DNA of 64,000 bases from Garcia nutans (taxonomy: Eukaryota; Streptophyta; Magnoliopsida; Malpighiales; Euphorbiaceae): assembly GCA_947685225.1 (NCBI GenBank), contig CANTUV010000062.1:10684501-10748500 (forward strand), in the 5' to 3' direction. The number at the start of each line of letters is the position of its first letter. Position 1 is the first letter of the stretch. The position numbers and the translations under genes were made by a program. Below, piece by piece: positions 1 to 11,465 of this stretch. The notes beneath the pieces are model-generated. The model saw only the letters and a list, made by a program, of their open reading frames with translations. It did no database searches and was not told the origin of the DNA.

Positions 1-84
1 GATTTGTTTTTTTTTTTTAACTTAACTTATTAAATTGATTTCCTTGTTGGATGATGTTATATGTTGCGTGTATGTGTAGATGAT

Positions 85-1540
85 TCATGGTATACATTTC
101 GCAGGGACTGCATCTAATTCAGCCACTTCACAAAGTGTGATAGTGACTTCATCACTAGAGTCAAGTTCAAATGCACATGTTGTTTAGTCCAGTGCCTCTC
201 CACCTCTTCCACGAATATCTATCCCACCTACACTGTTAATTTCACTACAACGGTGGATGATAGGGGTCATACTCAAATTCTTATTGATGGTGACGTGTAA
301 GAATTTCATGCCATTCCTTTTAATTATGTTATACATAAATATATGTATATTTTTATTTAAATATGAGTGAATTATTTTTATTATTTCAGGTTGGAACCTT
401 CTATCCTGTGCACAAAAGATCACCAAGATTTTTGCTGAGAGGATTGATATAGAGGGAATTACATGGGATAGAGTCCCTGCGGAGTCTAAGACATTTTACT
501 AGCAAGAGTTTAAGATATTCAAACATGTAACTCTTTGTTGATAGATGATAAATAATGTATATTTGTTACCTTTATAAAGTATATTGCATGCTTTTGCAGA
601 AGTTCTTTTGCTTGGGATAAAGGGCTCGAGTCCAATGTTTATAAGGCTTAATAGAGGAAAGCAGCCAAGTGATATGTAGATATGCTTAACACTCTAAAGA
701 AGAAGTGGGTGCGACCTATCTTTATTACTTATGTTATTTAGGAGTGATGGATCGAGTATTGAAGCAAGCCAGAAATGGTAACAAAGGCCCAGTAGCAAGC
801 AAAGAACAAAAGAGGGAGACTTGATGGTCCAGGGCTATTTACACACAGTGGAGGATATATCTCCCACATAAAGCATTAATGACGCCTAGCAAGTATAATT
901 ATTAAGTCAATTCTAAGATATACTTAAAAATACTATATATATGTTGTTTTTTAAGAAATTCATATAATATTATTTATTATCCGAAGACACTTCAGAAGGG
1001 ACGTAAGACTGTACCGCATGAGTTGTTCTTGCATACACATACACACAATCATGATGGCGAGACCTTTACAGACCAACGTTCTAAAGAAATTAATGTCAGT
1101 TTTTAATTAAATCAAATATATATACAAATCTTTTTATAATATATGTATTTTCAAAAATTTTAAATGATTTTTATTTTTTTTTTAATGTTATTAGTATTCG
1201 TGAGCAGTTGTCCTAAAATTCTGAGAGTATTCATGAGTCATAGCTTTTCTATAATGCTTTTGGCAGATCTACAAAAGGACAGGTTTATGGACTTGGTTTG
1301 CTAGCTTTCGCCTATTATGGATATCCTTCAGCCTCTCATTCTTTAGGGACTTCACGTTTTGCACTTTAGTCTACAAATCAACATGAGATGGAGGCAATGA
1401 AACAGGAGACTCAATCTCAATTTGATCATCGACTAGAGCAGAGAATGGAGCAGATGTAGTAGTTGCAATCACAGCAAGCATTGATCCAGCAAGGTCAGTA
1501 GCCTCGTCCCGATGACTCTTCATCATTGCCCTAAACATCT
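85..1540 (+). pseudogene. CACTA-type transposase (Transposase_24-like), decayed
   Basis: Several exon-like blocks read on the plus strand resemble the plant Ptta/En-Spm transposase family. Block one (about 85-298, then 390-530) gives the motif ERIDIEGITWDRVPAE followed by a TAG where the family has a tryptophan. Block two (about 600-720) reads like SFAWDKGLESNVYKA and KAAK-YVDMLNTLKKKW. Block three (about 740-870) has an asparagine/lysine-rich stretch followed by HSGGYISH. Block four (about 985-1100) reads LQKGRKTVPHELFLHTHTH and TDQRS, matching the ELF-x-x-TH signature. Block five (about 1385-1530) is a glutamine-rich probable coiled coil. GT/AG boundaries separate some blocks (GT at 299 and 527, AG before 390 and 601). 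In-frame stops in nearly every block make this a pseudogene. Confidence 0.55.
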
Positions 1541-1814
1541 CTTGATGATTTTTGATGGATATTTTTGGATGTCAGTGTTTTGATATGAATATTACAATGG
1601 ATTTTAAGTATTTTTTAATATTATTTAGTACACTATGGATGCTTGTTGGTGTAGTACAATTTCGTATTTTGATATTAATTATGGACAGTTTTGTACATTT
1701 TAAAAATATTTTATAAATTTTATTATATTGAACTATATTTTAAAAATATTATGTATTTATTATTACATTTTTAATATTTAATTATATTAATTAAAAATTA
1801 ACAAAATAAAAATT

Positions 1815-2320
1815 TGTGACGGTTAATAACACCTGTCACAAAATTACTTTAATAAAATAGCGACAAGTAATAACACCTGTCACAATTTGGCGACTGGTCA
1901 TGAGTTTAGTTCACCAGTGAGTCTATATTTTGCAACAGATCCTTCACTGTATAACACATAGCTACAACATTGACTGTCGCTAAATTTGGCGACGGTTATT
2001 TGTCATGTTATCTTCTTTTTTAGCGACAATCCGTCGCCAAATGTGTACAAAATCATCTTTAGAACTTTATTCGCTAAATAACAATGGATGCCACGCTCAT
2101 TACCAAGACTTTCACCAAACCCATTTTTTCATCTTTTCACGACAATATTCCTAGATTAGCGATAATTATTCTCGTCACTAATTTTACAATAGGCAAAATA
2201 ATCCATTGTTAAATGAACAATTACTGTATTATTAACTTCATCATAGTTTCTATCGTTAACATATAGCTAATCATGTTTAGTGATAGATTTTCATTATTTA
2301 GATCCGTCGCTAAACAATCA
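1815..2320. repeat. CACTA subterminal repeat array (GTCGC/GCGAC motifs)
   Basis: Short direct and inverted motifs built on GTCGC-TAAA and TTTGGCGAC recur about every 30-60 bases: near 1819, 1860-1895, 1975-2000, 2020-2040 and 2305. The pair around 1819-1837 and 1860-1884 repeats the phrase AATAACACCTGTCAC. Such arrays are the known transposase-binding regions of CACTA elements. The array stops just before the terminus at 2333, as expected. Confidence 0.6.
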
Positions 2321-2333
2321 TTTTATTGTAATG

Positions 2334-2532
2334 TCAAAAATATTCACTTTAGAATTATATATCTGATTTTAAAAAAATGATATATACCATATAATTTCCT
2401 CTTTTAATGAAAACCTTATTACTAATTTCCTCACCATATGGACGTATTAGAAATTTTATTCAAGTCCAATATGTAATTATATCTTAAAAATCGACATGTT
2501 TTTATACATTCATTCGTACATACATACATACA

Positions 2533-2563
<31 letters not shown>

Positions 2564-3103
2564 GTTTGTATTTGACAATTCAATTATTTTACATATATAT
2601 ATATATATATGTATGTATTAGACAATTCAATTATTTTTGAAAGTTTTGATGTATATTTTACTTATCAAAATTGAGGGAAAAAATATCATTTTATTATTAA
2701 TATAAATAAGAGCCTATATATTCTTCAGTTTTTTTTTTTCTTTTCCCTCTACCTCGCCCATTTTTCTCTCATTAACTTCCTCTCATAACACAATGCTAAA
2801 CTTGAGTTTAATTCAATTAAAAACTCAATTTTGGTATTAAAAATTTTAAACAAACTCAAAAATTCAAATTTAAAATCAGTTAACTAAATTAAAATACACA
2901 ATATAAAATATATTTAAAATTTTAAGAAATTTCAATGCTTGATCAAGTTGTATAAGTTATATGATATTTGCAATACTAAAATTAATTCCCCACGAAAGAT
3001 AAATTTGGAAGTGTTAAATTCAAAAATTAATTGTTAAAATTAAAGAATTCATTTCTATATTAATTATTTATAAATTTTATACTTGATTAATGTTAAATAT
3101 TAT
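2334..3103. other. AT-rich spacer without gene
   Basis: Apart from the microsatellites, nothing was recognised here: no ORF of note, no RNA gene and no transposon protein. Confidence 0.6.
2516..2611. repeat. (TACA)n and (AT)n microsatellites
   Basis: A near-perfect TACA tetranucleotide tract (about 2516-2561) is followed by an (AT)n run (about 2595-2611). The two halves are linked by similar TATGTATGTATTAGACAATTCAATTATTT-type phrases. No gene is visible here. Confidence 0.9.
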
Positions 3104-3365
3104 TTCTTCGGTCTCAAATTGATAGACTCACGTTTCTTTTTTATTCATCCCAAATTATAGCTCATTTACTAATTTAATAAATTAGATAGCATGTCAAATC
3201 TTTATAATACCCTTATTTGATATTATTTATTAAATATATTTAATACTAAAGTAACGATATAATAAGAAAAATACATACAATTTTACATTTTTTAATAAAA
3301 ATAATTAAATTTTTATAATATTTGTGAAATAAGAAGTGATCTTATCAATTTGGTACAGAGTGACT
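3104..3365. mobile_element. Stowaway-like MITE
   Basis: The left end (TTCGGTCTCAAATTGATAG at 3108-3126) is matched in inverted orientation by the right end (CTTATCAATTTGGTACAGAG at 3341-3360). The CTCCGTCC-CAAATTGATA-type terminus and TA-rich flanks fit Tc1/mariner-derived Stowaway MITEs. The ends are degenerate, so exact borders are approximate. Confidence 0.5.
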
Positions 3366-4700
3366 AATATTTTACAAATCAGATGTCAAAATAACTTTAG
3401 CTAATTTAATTAAGAGGCAGCAAGAATTATCCTTTTTTTTTTCATCATCTGCACGTCAATCTCTATCATCTGTACAGTTATGAAGCATAAATTTCAAACG
3501 ATAATTGATAGATTATTAATTGGTATTATCTCTCTCTCTCCCTATTTCTCTCTCTTTTCCTTCACGAACTTTGAAAGGCAGAAGAATATTAAGTAGCCGG
3601 TAAAGGAAAGAAAAAAAAAAGTAAGTGTTTTATAACCTGAAATCTCTTGTTATTTGATCATCTGGTCTTCTTATGTTTATTGCATCTCTGAAACTTGGAA
3701 CATTCTGGATGCAAGTTTTGGTGGAGGTTTTGTTGCATATTTAAATATACATTCACTAAGAATAATAAATGTACTGACATGGATACAACTATAAATTTCT
3801 CTTTAGCGTTAATACTTGCTCAGTTCCTTGCTATTGCATCTCGAAATTGGCAAGTCTCATGTTCCCATGATATTAGTTATCTTGTTTACTCCATTGTTTA
3901 GCATGATATTAGTTATTATCTTGTTTGCTCCATTGTTCTCACTAAGACAAAAAAATTGATACTTACTAACTTTTCCTAAACTTGAAAGATTCCAAACAAA
4001 TATGTTCTCTGGTTTCTTTCAAGTTCTTCATTTATCTATTAATTAGGATAACATTAACAATAAAGGTAAAAAAAGGATTAGAATTAATCACTACTATTAG
4101 ACTCACATTGACAATTTCACCTTAATTTCCATTGCCAAGCACATAGTAAAGCTCAATAAAAGCATAAAAAACTAAAAAGATTGCCTTTTCAAATCTAGAC
4201 TCAGCTCCTGACCAAATGTTGTGCACCCTTAATTTTTTTTTTTTTAGTAATGAGAGTTACTTATATTAACATAGAAAAAGGCACTTAATTAAGCTGGTAC
4301 ACATACCAATCAACTATTAAAAGCACACATATAATGCAAAGAAAGTTCTTTAACTCAATCTATTTTTATTGCAAGAGAAACAACAGAGCTTCATAGCTTC
4401 TCTTTTAGACTCAAGAATGGTAATTGAATTAATTTATTACCAAAATTGAGCATTTCTACAACCATGGCTACCACACTATCACCAAACACAAGCAAAATTG
4501 CAACATCAATATTACTATAGAATAACAATATTACTGCAAACCAATACCCAAAGATTCTAAAATGCATTTCAATGACAACTTCATATAATAGTGATTTAAC
4601 CAGATCATATAATAAGCAGGACATCAAAATGTGAAATAGCATATTCACCAAAATCAATATGACCAGTTTGACAACTCAATTACTCACTATATCTAGAATT
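3366..4700. other. Spacer with a leader-like pyrimidine-rich stretch
   Basis: A (TC)n-rich stretch (3530-3565) followed by a purine-rich run and GTAAGTG (3620-3626) looks like a 5' leader with a splice donor on the plus strand. No convincing downstream exon was found. The hydrophobic minus-strand ORF at 4391-4657 has no recognisable family. Confidence 0.3.
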
Positions 4701-4734
4701 TATATATTTATCTCTTAAACATAGAATTCCAAGT

Positions 4735-5110
4735 TGATCCATTCGGAAGTTCACAAACGAAGATTATTTGGGCATACCATGAAACAGAAGAAAATAGCCG
4801 ACAGCAGGTAAATGTGCAAACTTTTGAGGTTACTTTATTTCAAATACAATGCCAAAAATAGGTTTAAACAAAATTAAACATGTAATATACTATGTGCAAG
4901 ACAAAAAAAAACGGCATATGGGTCATCAAGTTGCTTTTGTATAAAACTAAACTAAAAATAAATCATAGATCAAAGAGTTCTCTAAATAAAATACGAATTC
5001 TTAAACAATATAAGTACCTCTTCCTGTGTCGCTTTATCAAGGAAACGCAAATCACCCTCCAATTCTGGCCTTGAAACACTCAATCAGAGGGATGAAGGGG
5101 AGAAAACAGA
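4735..5110 (-). other. Possible exon-like fragments, unrecognised
   Basis: On the minus strand, a stretch ending in ACACAGGAAGAG followed by GTACTTATA (around 5015) resembles an exon with a donor. A second one ends TTCTGTTTCATG followed by GTATGCCC (around 4777). Base composition is less AT-biased than the surroundings, and a leader-like sequence lies upstream (5060-5150). No protein family was recognised. They lie just upstream of a CACTA terminus on the plus strand and could be captured gene pieces, but this is inference. Confidence 0.25.
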
Positions 5111-5269
5111 GATGGAACAGAGCACAAGAAATTGTGTTCCTTTTGCGAGAATGTGCGTGATGAAACAATCAAAAAATCACAAAATTGCTACTGTTTAGAA
5201 AGAAAATATAAATCCTATTTTATTATTCATTATCTCCTTTGCGCGCCACCAGAAAACCCCACAAAATTC

Positions 5270-5468
5270 TAGAGTAATTGAGGCGGATAAAATTGCCTCA
5301 AGATATCGCCTCTTCAAGCGCCTAAAAAGTTTGCTCTAGTCGCCCTAATGTAGCAGCGAAATTTTTTGACGCCTCTTTTATATTTGTTTTTTTCTATCTT
5401 TTTTTTTAGAGGCAGCTTTCTAAATCGCCTCTATAAGTTTGCCGCTAAAAACCGCTTGTTTTGTAGTG
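5270..5468 (+). mobile_element. CACTA-like element terminus with subterminal GAGGCG repeats
   Basis: GAGGCG or its complement CGCCTC recurs at about 5280, 5297, 5306, 5371, 5410 and 5427. The block ends in CCGCTTGTTTTGTAGTG (5452-5468), matching the TTGTAGTG terminus of CACTA elements. The matching CACTACAA end was not found in the window, so only this terminus is claimed. Its motif differs from that of the element ending at 2333, so it belongs to a different family. Confidence 0.5.
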
Positions 5469-5807
5469 ATTATTGGATGCAAGTTGCTTTCCGGGTGAGG
5501 GTGGGAGAGGAAGAAAGAAGAAGTAAGAAATATATGAAAAAAATGTCTTTTATTTAAATTATTAATATTTTGTTTAATTTTGAAGGGAAAGGCACAATTG
5601 CTATCAAATTCTCAAATTGGGGTTGAATTAAAATAAATAAATAAAAATGGAACACAACGCAAAAGTATAGAATAAAACTCCTTTTTTTTATTGACTAAAG
5701 TATGATACACTTAGAAAAAAAAAAGGCTCATGAAATATATTAATAATTAGAATTTTCAGCATATAGAAATTACATGCAGTCTTCTCACCATATTGAGCAA
5801 AGATATG

Positions 5808-6101
5808 CTACATCCATTCAAGTAAAATGATCATTTTTACGAAAAAAAAAAAGAATTATTCCATTAAAATTATGATTTTATATAATAAAAAATTAATGAA
5901 TTTTTTTAATTATATCCTTACTATTAATGAGTTACTTAATGGGATGAGAATATAGTAATTTTAGTTATAATGAGTTAATTGAGAGTATTTTATTCCATCC
6001 AAATTAATTTTGTACAATATTTATAAATTTTAATATATTTTTTAATACAGTTAATAAGTGTGCATGAGTTAAAGGTGATAATTTTACTATAACGGAGAGA
6101 G
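5808..6101. mobile_element. Stowaway-like MITE
   Basis: The left end (CTACATCCATTCAAGTAAAA, 5808-5827) and the inverted right end (CTCTCTCCGTTATAGTAAAA read on the minus strand from 6101) share the CTC-CTCCGTT--A-GTAAAAT-ATCA pattern of Stowaway termini. TA lies next to the right end. There is no coding capacity. Confidence 0.55.
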
Positions 6102-8455
6102 TATGTGACTTTGTTGTTAGTTAGAATTGATTTCAGTCATATAAGGGTTTATGCAAGGGAGAGAACTACATATTCCAAATTAATTTTGAAAAAGTTATAT
6201 TAGATTTTTTTTAAAAAAAAATTATGAATATAACTCCTTCGAAATTTAAAATTTTTCATGTAATATCATTGTAATAGTTAAAATAATTTTTTATCAATAA
6301 ATTTATTTTTAATTGTTATTATTTAAAATTTTAAAATTGTTAAAAGTTGACCTACAATTATAATAAATTATTACATGTAGAAATTATTGATGTTTGAAAA
6401 ATATTCTTTAAATTGAAAAGGTATATGAAGTTGCAACAGTTTCTAAGAAATAGCTAACAGTACACAACTAGACATCATATAATTTAGGGAGTTGAAAGTG
6501 ATGGAAGTGTTGGGTAATATTTGAATTTTGATGGTAATTGGAGCATAAAATTCTACAACATACAAATCAAAGCGCATTGCCAAAACAACTCTTAACTAGG
6601 TATAGTTAGCACTTGCCAGGAAGTGGGTCCCAAGCAACCGGCCGACTAATCACAGCTTAAGTTACATGGTCAAAGTAATTCTTCTTATCTTATCAAATTG
6701 GAATTTGGAATACAAATTTAACAATGTCATGTTTTTTCCTTTACAAGTTTTATGCATTTTCCTAATTGGATTCTTATAGGAAACCTAATCACCCTTAAAG
6801 CAGTTTTTATATGCTTTTACAAGCCTAATTCTATGCGCTTCGAAGTCTAAAGATGTGTTCCACATAGGGGGTGTTCACTGATGGCTGACCCAAAGTAACT
6901 CGGTTAATTGGAGCTATTCAGGTTGAATTGGGTTGAATTTTTAAAATATCAAATTGAATTTTGAATTGAAAATAAAAATATAAAAATATTGAGACAAGTC
7001 TCAAGATTAATATAATTTATCTCAAATCAATTTGATTCGAGAGTTATTTTTTAAATAATAGACTATTAAAATGGTATCGTTTTAGATTTATTAAAAAAAA
7101 TGTGTCATTTTGATTTGCCCAAAATGACATAATTTTGGATAAATTTAACCAAATTTTTTTAGGGAAAATACGAATAATTGAGTTTGCTCGGATCACTTGG
7201 GCCATTGACCTAAAATTCAAGCCTGGAATTTTTTTGAACCGAGCTACATGTAAGGTCAAAATTTAGCTCAGGCTGGTATGAGAATGCCTTTAATCTTGTC
7301 CAAAAAAATATTAATTTAACTTATGTTTGGTTCAAACTTCAAAATTGAAAACCAAATTAGAATTAAAATGAAACGAATTCAGAATTGTAATAATTTTTTT
7401 TAGGTTTACTTTAGAATCGGAATTAGAATAGAAGTGATAATTTATTTTTTTATTATTTAAAAAATTAGAGATATTACTATTAGAAAAAAAAATAAGATTA
7501 TTTTATTTTATTTTAAAAATTCAAAAAATTAATTTTTTATTTTATTAAGAAAAAATAAATTTATTTATTTAAAATTTCAAAGATATTGTAATTAAATAAT
7601 ATAAAAAAGATCAAATTAACATATGCTATTGTAATTTAATTTTATTAAGAAAAAATAAAAAAATAAATTAATTTTATTCTAAAAATAAAAATGGATATGT
7701 TTTAATTTTTTATTCTAGTCAAAAATTAAATTTGATTAGCAGGAGAGCAGTATTGAATCACTGATTTTTTATAGGATAATGGCATTCACATTGTCTCATT
7801 CATTTTATTTAACTAAATAATAAAATAATTCATTTTCATTTTTATTCTCACCCTAAATCAAATGCCCCTAAACAATCCTATAATTATTGTCGGATTTTTA
7901 GAATTGTATTCTTGGTCAATTTTTTAAAAAATAATTTTAATCAATATATTAAAAGGGATAAAATTTCCAACAAGACAATAAATTTTTTTTTTTTTATAAT
8001 GCACGAACTCAAACCAAGATTTTCCCTAAAAAGAATTTTTTTTTCCTTTTAGAAATGACATATATAATTTAATTGCAAAACAAAATAAAATGGTAATTTT
8101 TTAAACTAGAAAAAACGTCTCAGATCAACAAAAACAGAATGCCGGCTAGCTATTAGCAAAGAATTAAAATAGCACATAATAATATGAAGCTGGCTATAAT
8201 TTTCATGAGCTCAAATATGTCAAATACATTAAAATTCTCATTAGTAATTCTAAAAGCAAAAATCCCGGAAAAGGAACAGAGCCCAATACTTAGCTCACAA
8301 GTTCAACTAATAACGCAGCCCTGGCTTTGTCTTATCCTTTGGTTTTGGCCTCGTCTGGAAACTATCAAAAGCCGTTAAGCCCTTCCACTAATAATAAAAA
8401 GGAAAATTTACAAAATTACCTTTAAAAATTTTTTTTTTTCAAAAATACTACTACT
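6102..8455. other. AT-rich spacer without recognised gene
   Basis: Long runs of A/T with AATTGGAATT-type low-complexity phrases (7320-7870). No coding, RNA or transposon protein signal was found. The short minus-strand ORF at 7044-7259 shows no domain and is probably chance. Confidence 0.55.
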
Positions 8456-9860
8456 TTTTTAATTTTCAAAAATACTACATTTATCTTTATTTTTTACAAA
8501 AATACATTAAACATGCAACCCCACTAATGCCACTCACGCTAAGACCTTTTTGGCCACTGTCAGATGATATATAACATATTAAATATTAAAATATTAAATA
8601 TTTATATTAAATTATTAAATTAAAAATACTTATAGTAAATTTTAATTTATATTTAATAAATACCCATATATATTCATATATACTCTTATTTTAAAAATAA
8701 AATATAATTTTTTATTTATATTAATATATTTTACTTAATTTATATTTTTTAAAATAATTTTAATATATACTTTAAAAGTTATATAAAAATATTTTTATAC
8801 CCACGTATATTAATATATCAATGTAAATCCACATATATTGTTATTCTCTAGTTAAAGTATATATAATATATATCGATATATATATTTATATATACCACAA
8901 TATATCTATATATATTGCCAAAAATATGGAGTTTATATTTACAAAAATATCATTTTATAGTTAAAATATATGTAACATATATTGACATATGCTCATATAT
9001 ATCTACATATACCACCTTATACCTACATATACCAATATTTACTAACATATACCAACGCATATTATTATTTTTTTAATTAAAATATGTATAATATATACTG
9101 GCATATACCTATATATATTCATATGCACACATATATATTGTTATTTAGTTAAAGTATATATAATATATATCGACATATACTCATATATATTATTATTTTT
9201 AATTAAAAAATATATAACATATTCCTATATATACTTACGTATACTCACATATATTTTTTATAATATGCAATTAATACCAATGAACCATAATTAATTGACG
9301 TGGACTAGCTATGTGATATAATTGGGTAAGAGACTAAGAGCATGTTAAAATTGATGAAAAATTTAAAAAAATTATTTCTTTAAAATATTTAATCAAACAT
9401 GTGGTGTGTAATATATTAAAAGAATAAAATAATACATTTGAAATCCAAAAAAAAATAATCAAAACAAATAAAAATATTTACAAATAAAAAATAAAAAAAT
9501 AAAAAACCACACTTTGATTCAATCTTGACTTATTTATTTATTTATGAATGATTAGTTATTTGTATATTCACTATAAAAATTTACTCAAATTCATGGCCTA
9601 CATCATAACTTAGCCATGTTAAATATATGAAAAAAATTGTTAAATATTATATTTATTTAGATGTTATTTTCCTATTTTTCTTGAATCTTGTAAAGATTGG
9701 GGAAGCAAAAATATTTTTATGGAAACTCAACGAAGAGCCTCCATTAAAGCAAACAAAGCCAACGGCTATTAAATTTTTTGCTTTTTCTAGCAAAACAAGC
9801 AAAGAGCAAAACAAAAAGAAAGGGAAAAAAATAAGTGTAGTATTTTTGAAAAATTAAAAG
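8456..9860. mobile_element. Non-autonomous terminal-inverted-repeat element
   Basis: The left end (TTTTTAATTTTCAAAAATAC from 8456, continuing through TACATTTATC) is repeated in inverted orientation at the right end (CTTTTAATTTTTCAAAAATA read leftwards from 9860, continuing through CTACACTTATTTTTTTCCC). About 30 bases of each arm match with few differences. No transposase is present and the interior is filled by an AT-rich minisatellite. The superfamily is uncertain; the arms resemble MULE-derived MITEs. No clear target duplication was seen. Confidence 0.45.
8640..9260. repeat. Degenerate AT-rich minisatellite
   Basis: Units of roughly 100-140 bases share the order: TTATT, a TTTAGTTAAA-ATATATATAATATAT core, then (C/T)GACATATAC-CATATATAT. 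Copies are visible around 8830-8900, 8960-9020, 9065-9120, 9140-9195 and 9195-9250. The units are diverged and interrupted. Confidence 0.55.
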
Positions 9861-10699
9861 ATAAAAAGTTAAAATTGAAAAGCTTAAAAGTTAAAATTGA
9901 AAAGAAAAAATAAAAGTAGTAAAATTGAAAATAAAACTTAAAAAAAATAATATTTGGTGTAATTTTCTGTAATAAAAACAACTTCATCTGAATTCAATTA
10001 ATTAGTCTTTAGTTTTAAATCTCCGTCCAAAACCACATCATCAAGTTAACTATTATTTTTAATTGGCTTCATATATATATATATATATATATAAATACTA
10101 ACTTATAGTATTTAATCACTAAATCTTTTATTTTTTCAATTTAACCATATAATCCTCTAAATTTATCCTTTTTTAACTAATAAACATAAATTAGCTAAGT
10201 CACATTGAGTCATGATAAATTACTAAAATATTTTTGGTATAAAATATATAAATACAATGAATAAAGTGACCAGTATTCATTAATATAGGTATCTATTAGT
10301 ATAAAATAAATAATTACAAGGGGACAAAAATAGTTAAAATAAAAATTTAGAAGGATAAACTGATTAAACACTATAAATTTAAGAGGCTATATATGTATTT
10401 GACATTTTTTATTTAAATAGTAAAACATTCTCAAGTTAATAATTTTACATATTTTGCATATATTAAAAATTAATTTTTTTTATAAATTATTCTTTTAAAT
10501 AATTTTAATACAATTGTATATCCAGAATTAGAAATCAAAACTTCTTATTAAATTATAACAACATTTTACAACTGATTTGTTTAGTGGCAAAACTAAATTA
10601 AACTTTGAATTATAAACTGTTATTAGTCGTTTTCAAAATTATGAGATTATAAATTTAAATTTTCATAAGAGTCAAATCATAAATATAAAATATTTCTAA
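9861..10699. other. AT-rich spacer
   Basis: Low-complexity AAAAGTTAAAATTGAAAAG phrases (9862-9940) and an (AT)n tract (10070-10093). No gene or transposon protein was recognised. Confidence 0.6.
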
Positions 10700-11351
10700 T
10701 TGTTGAAAAAAAAATGGGGGGAATTAAGGAGAAAGAAAGAGGAGTGGGCTGGATCACCTTTAACAAGGAAAGAAAATCCAAACAAGGTTACCTGTAAAAC
10801 CCAGGGCAGCTTTGGCTGTATCCATGGAACTATTTGTTGGAAACAAGGCCTTCTTTGCAGCCGTCTCAACGACCTGTCTCTCTCCTCTTCCATGGCCTTT
10901 CTGCTGTCTCTGTCTCTTTTTTTTTTATCTTTATAACCACTCTCCTTAAATCCATTTCTTCTACTACTTTTCCAATCAAAGCAATAAAGATAAGTTTAAT
11001 TAATTGCTTCCTCAAGCTTTTTCCGGCGAAATGATTGTCATAATCACCTTCAGGAAATAAAGGTAATAATTCTATAAGCCTTCATATAATTTTGTTTTCT
11101 GAATTGATATCTGTAATTAATGTTAATTAATGTAGTAGGCCATCAGGAAAATGTTATCAACCTGCTTATGGATAAACACATTGCCAGTTTATATATGGCT
11201 TAAGGGCTTTCTATACTTTCAAAATTATTCAATTTAAAGAAAAATAAAAAAGAAGTAGCCATCAGGAAAATGAATACGTGTTTTTTAATTTTTTTTTATT
11301 TACTTTTTTAGGATTAATCAATTAATGAAGTAATTGAAGGACCAGTTTAGT
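10700..11351 (+). promoter_or_regulatory. Probable MIR160 promoter / primary transcript 5' region
   Basis: This stretch is less AT-rich than its surroundings and lies directly upstream of the miR160 hairpin. It holds three TGTCTC motifs (10875-10880, 10905-10910, 10911-10916, the last two in direct tandem), the core of auxin response elements bound by ARF proteins. A TATA-like TTTATAA (10930-10936) follows, then a pyrimidine-rich leader-like segment. ARF mRNAs are the known targets of miR160, so ARF sites here would fit feedback control. The motifs lie in a CT-rich tract, so chance is possible. Overlapping ORFs on both strands (10696-10936) match no recognised family. Confidence 0.4.
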
Positions 11352-11465
11352 CTGAAATTGTAAAAAATCTGCCTGGCTCCCTGAATGCCATCTAAGAAGC
11401 TTGGCAAAGAGTGTTGGCAACATTCCTAGTTGGCATGAGGGGAGTCACGCAGGCTTCACAATCAG
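11352..11465 (+). ncRNA. MIR160: MIR160 microRNA precursor hairpin
   Basis: The precursor folds by pairing 11370-11390 with 11431-11451. The stem has 21 positions with three mismatches and two G-U pairs, around a 40-base loop, with a lower stem (CTG..ATTGT with ACAAT CAG, 11352-11361 and 11458-11465). The 5' arm carries the conserved miR160 sequence, in the variant with GAATGCCA at its 3' end instead of GTATGCCA, known from several plants. miR160 guides cleavage of mRNAs for auxin response factors ARF10, ARF16 and ARF17, affecting root-cap, leaf and floral development. The 3' arm (GGCATGAGGGGAGTCACGCA) keeps the usual star-strand character. Stem, arm position and loop size all fit a genuine plant miRNA gene on the plus strand. 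It is probably functional; expression cannot be judged here. Confidence 0.93.
11370..11390 (+). ncRNA. miR160: mature miR160 (5p)
   Basis: 21 nucleotides beginning TGCCTGGCTCCC and ending GAATGCCA, identical as far as I recall to an annotated miR160 variant. It starts with U, as expected for AGO1 loading. The duplex partner with a 2-nt 3' overhang would be 11433-11453. Confidence 0.93.

Larger units (their letters stand above)
1..2333 (+). mobile_element. CACTA (En/Spm) DNA transposon, 3' part
   Basis: The segment starts outside the window and holds a decayed transposase gene followed by a subterminal repeat array. It ends in TTTTATTGTAATG (2321-2333), a mutated form of the TTTTCTTGTAGTG terminus usual for plant CACTA elements. 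The combination of Transposase_24-like coding sequence, GTCGC/GCGAC subterminal motifs and this terminus supports the class. The element is inactive: the coding region has many stops and the terminus has lost the canonical GTAGTG. The 5' end and target duplication cannot be seen. Confidence 0.65.

Noticed and set aside
4089..4100. CACTACTATTAG as the left end of the CACTA element ending at 5468
   Set aside because: Only the first six bases agree with the expected CACTACAAAACAAG and the flanking bases do not form a duplication.
4391..4657. 88-residue hydrophobic minus-strand ORF
   Set aside because: No motif, low complexity, AT-rich context and no supporting promoter or splice structure.
10696..10936. 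Overlapping ORFs on both strands upstream of MIR160
   Set aside because: No family was recognised on either strand. The less AT-biased composition is better explained by a promoter or primary transcript region.
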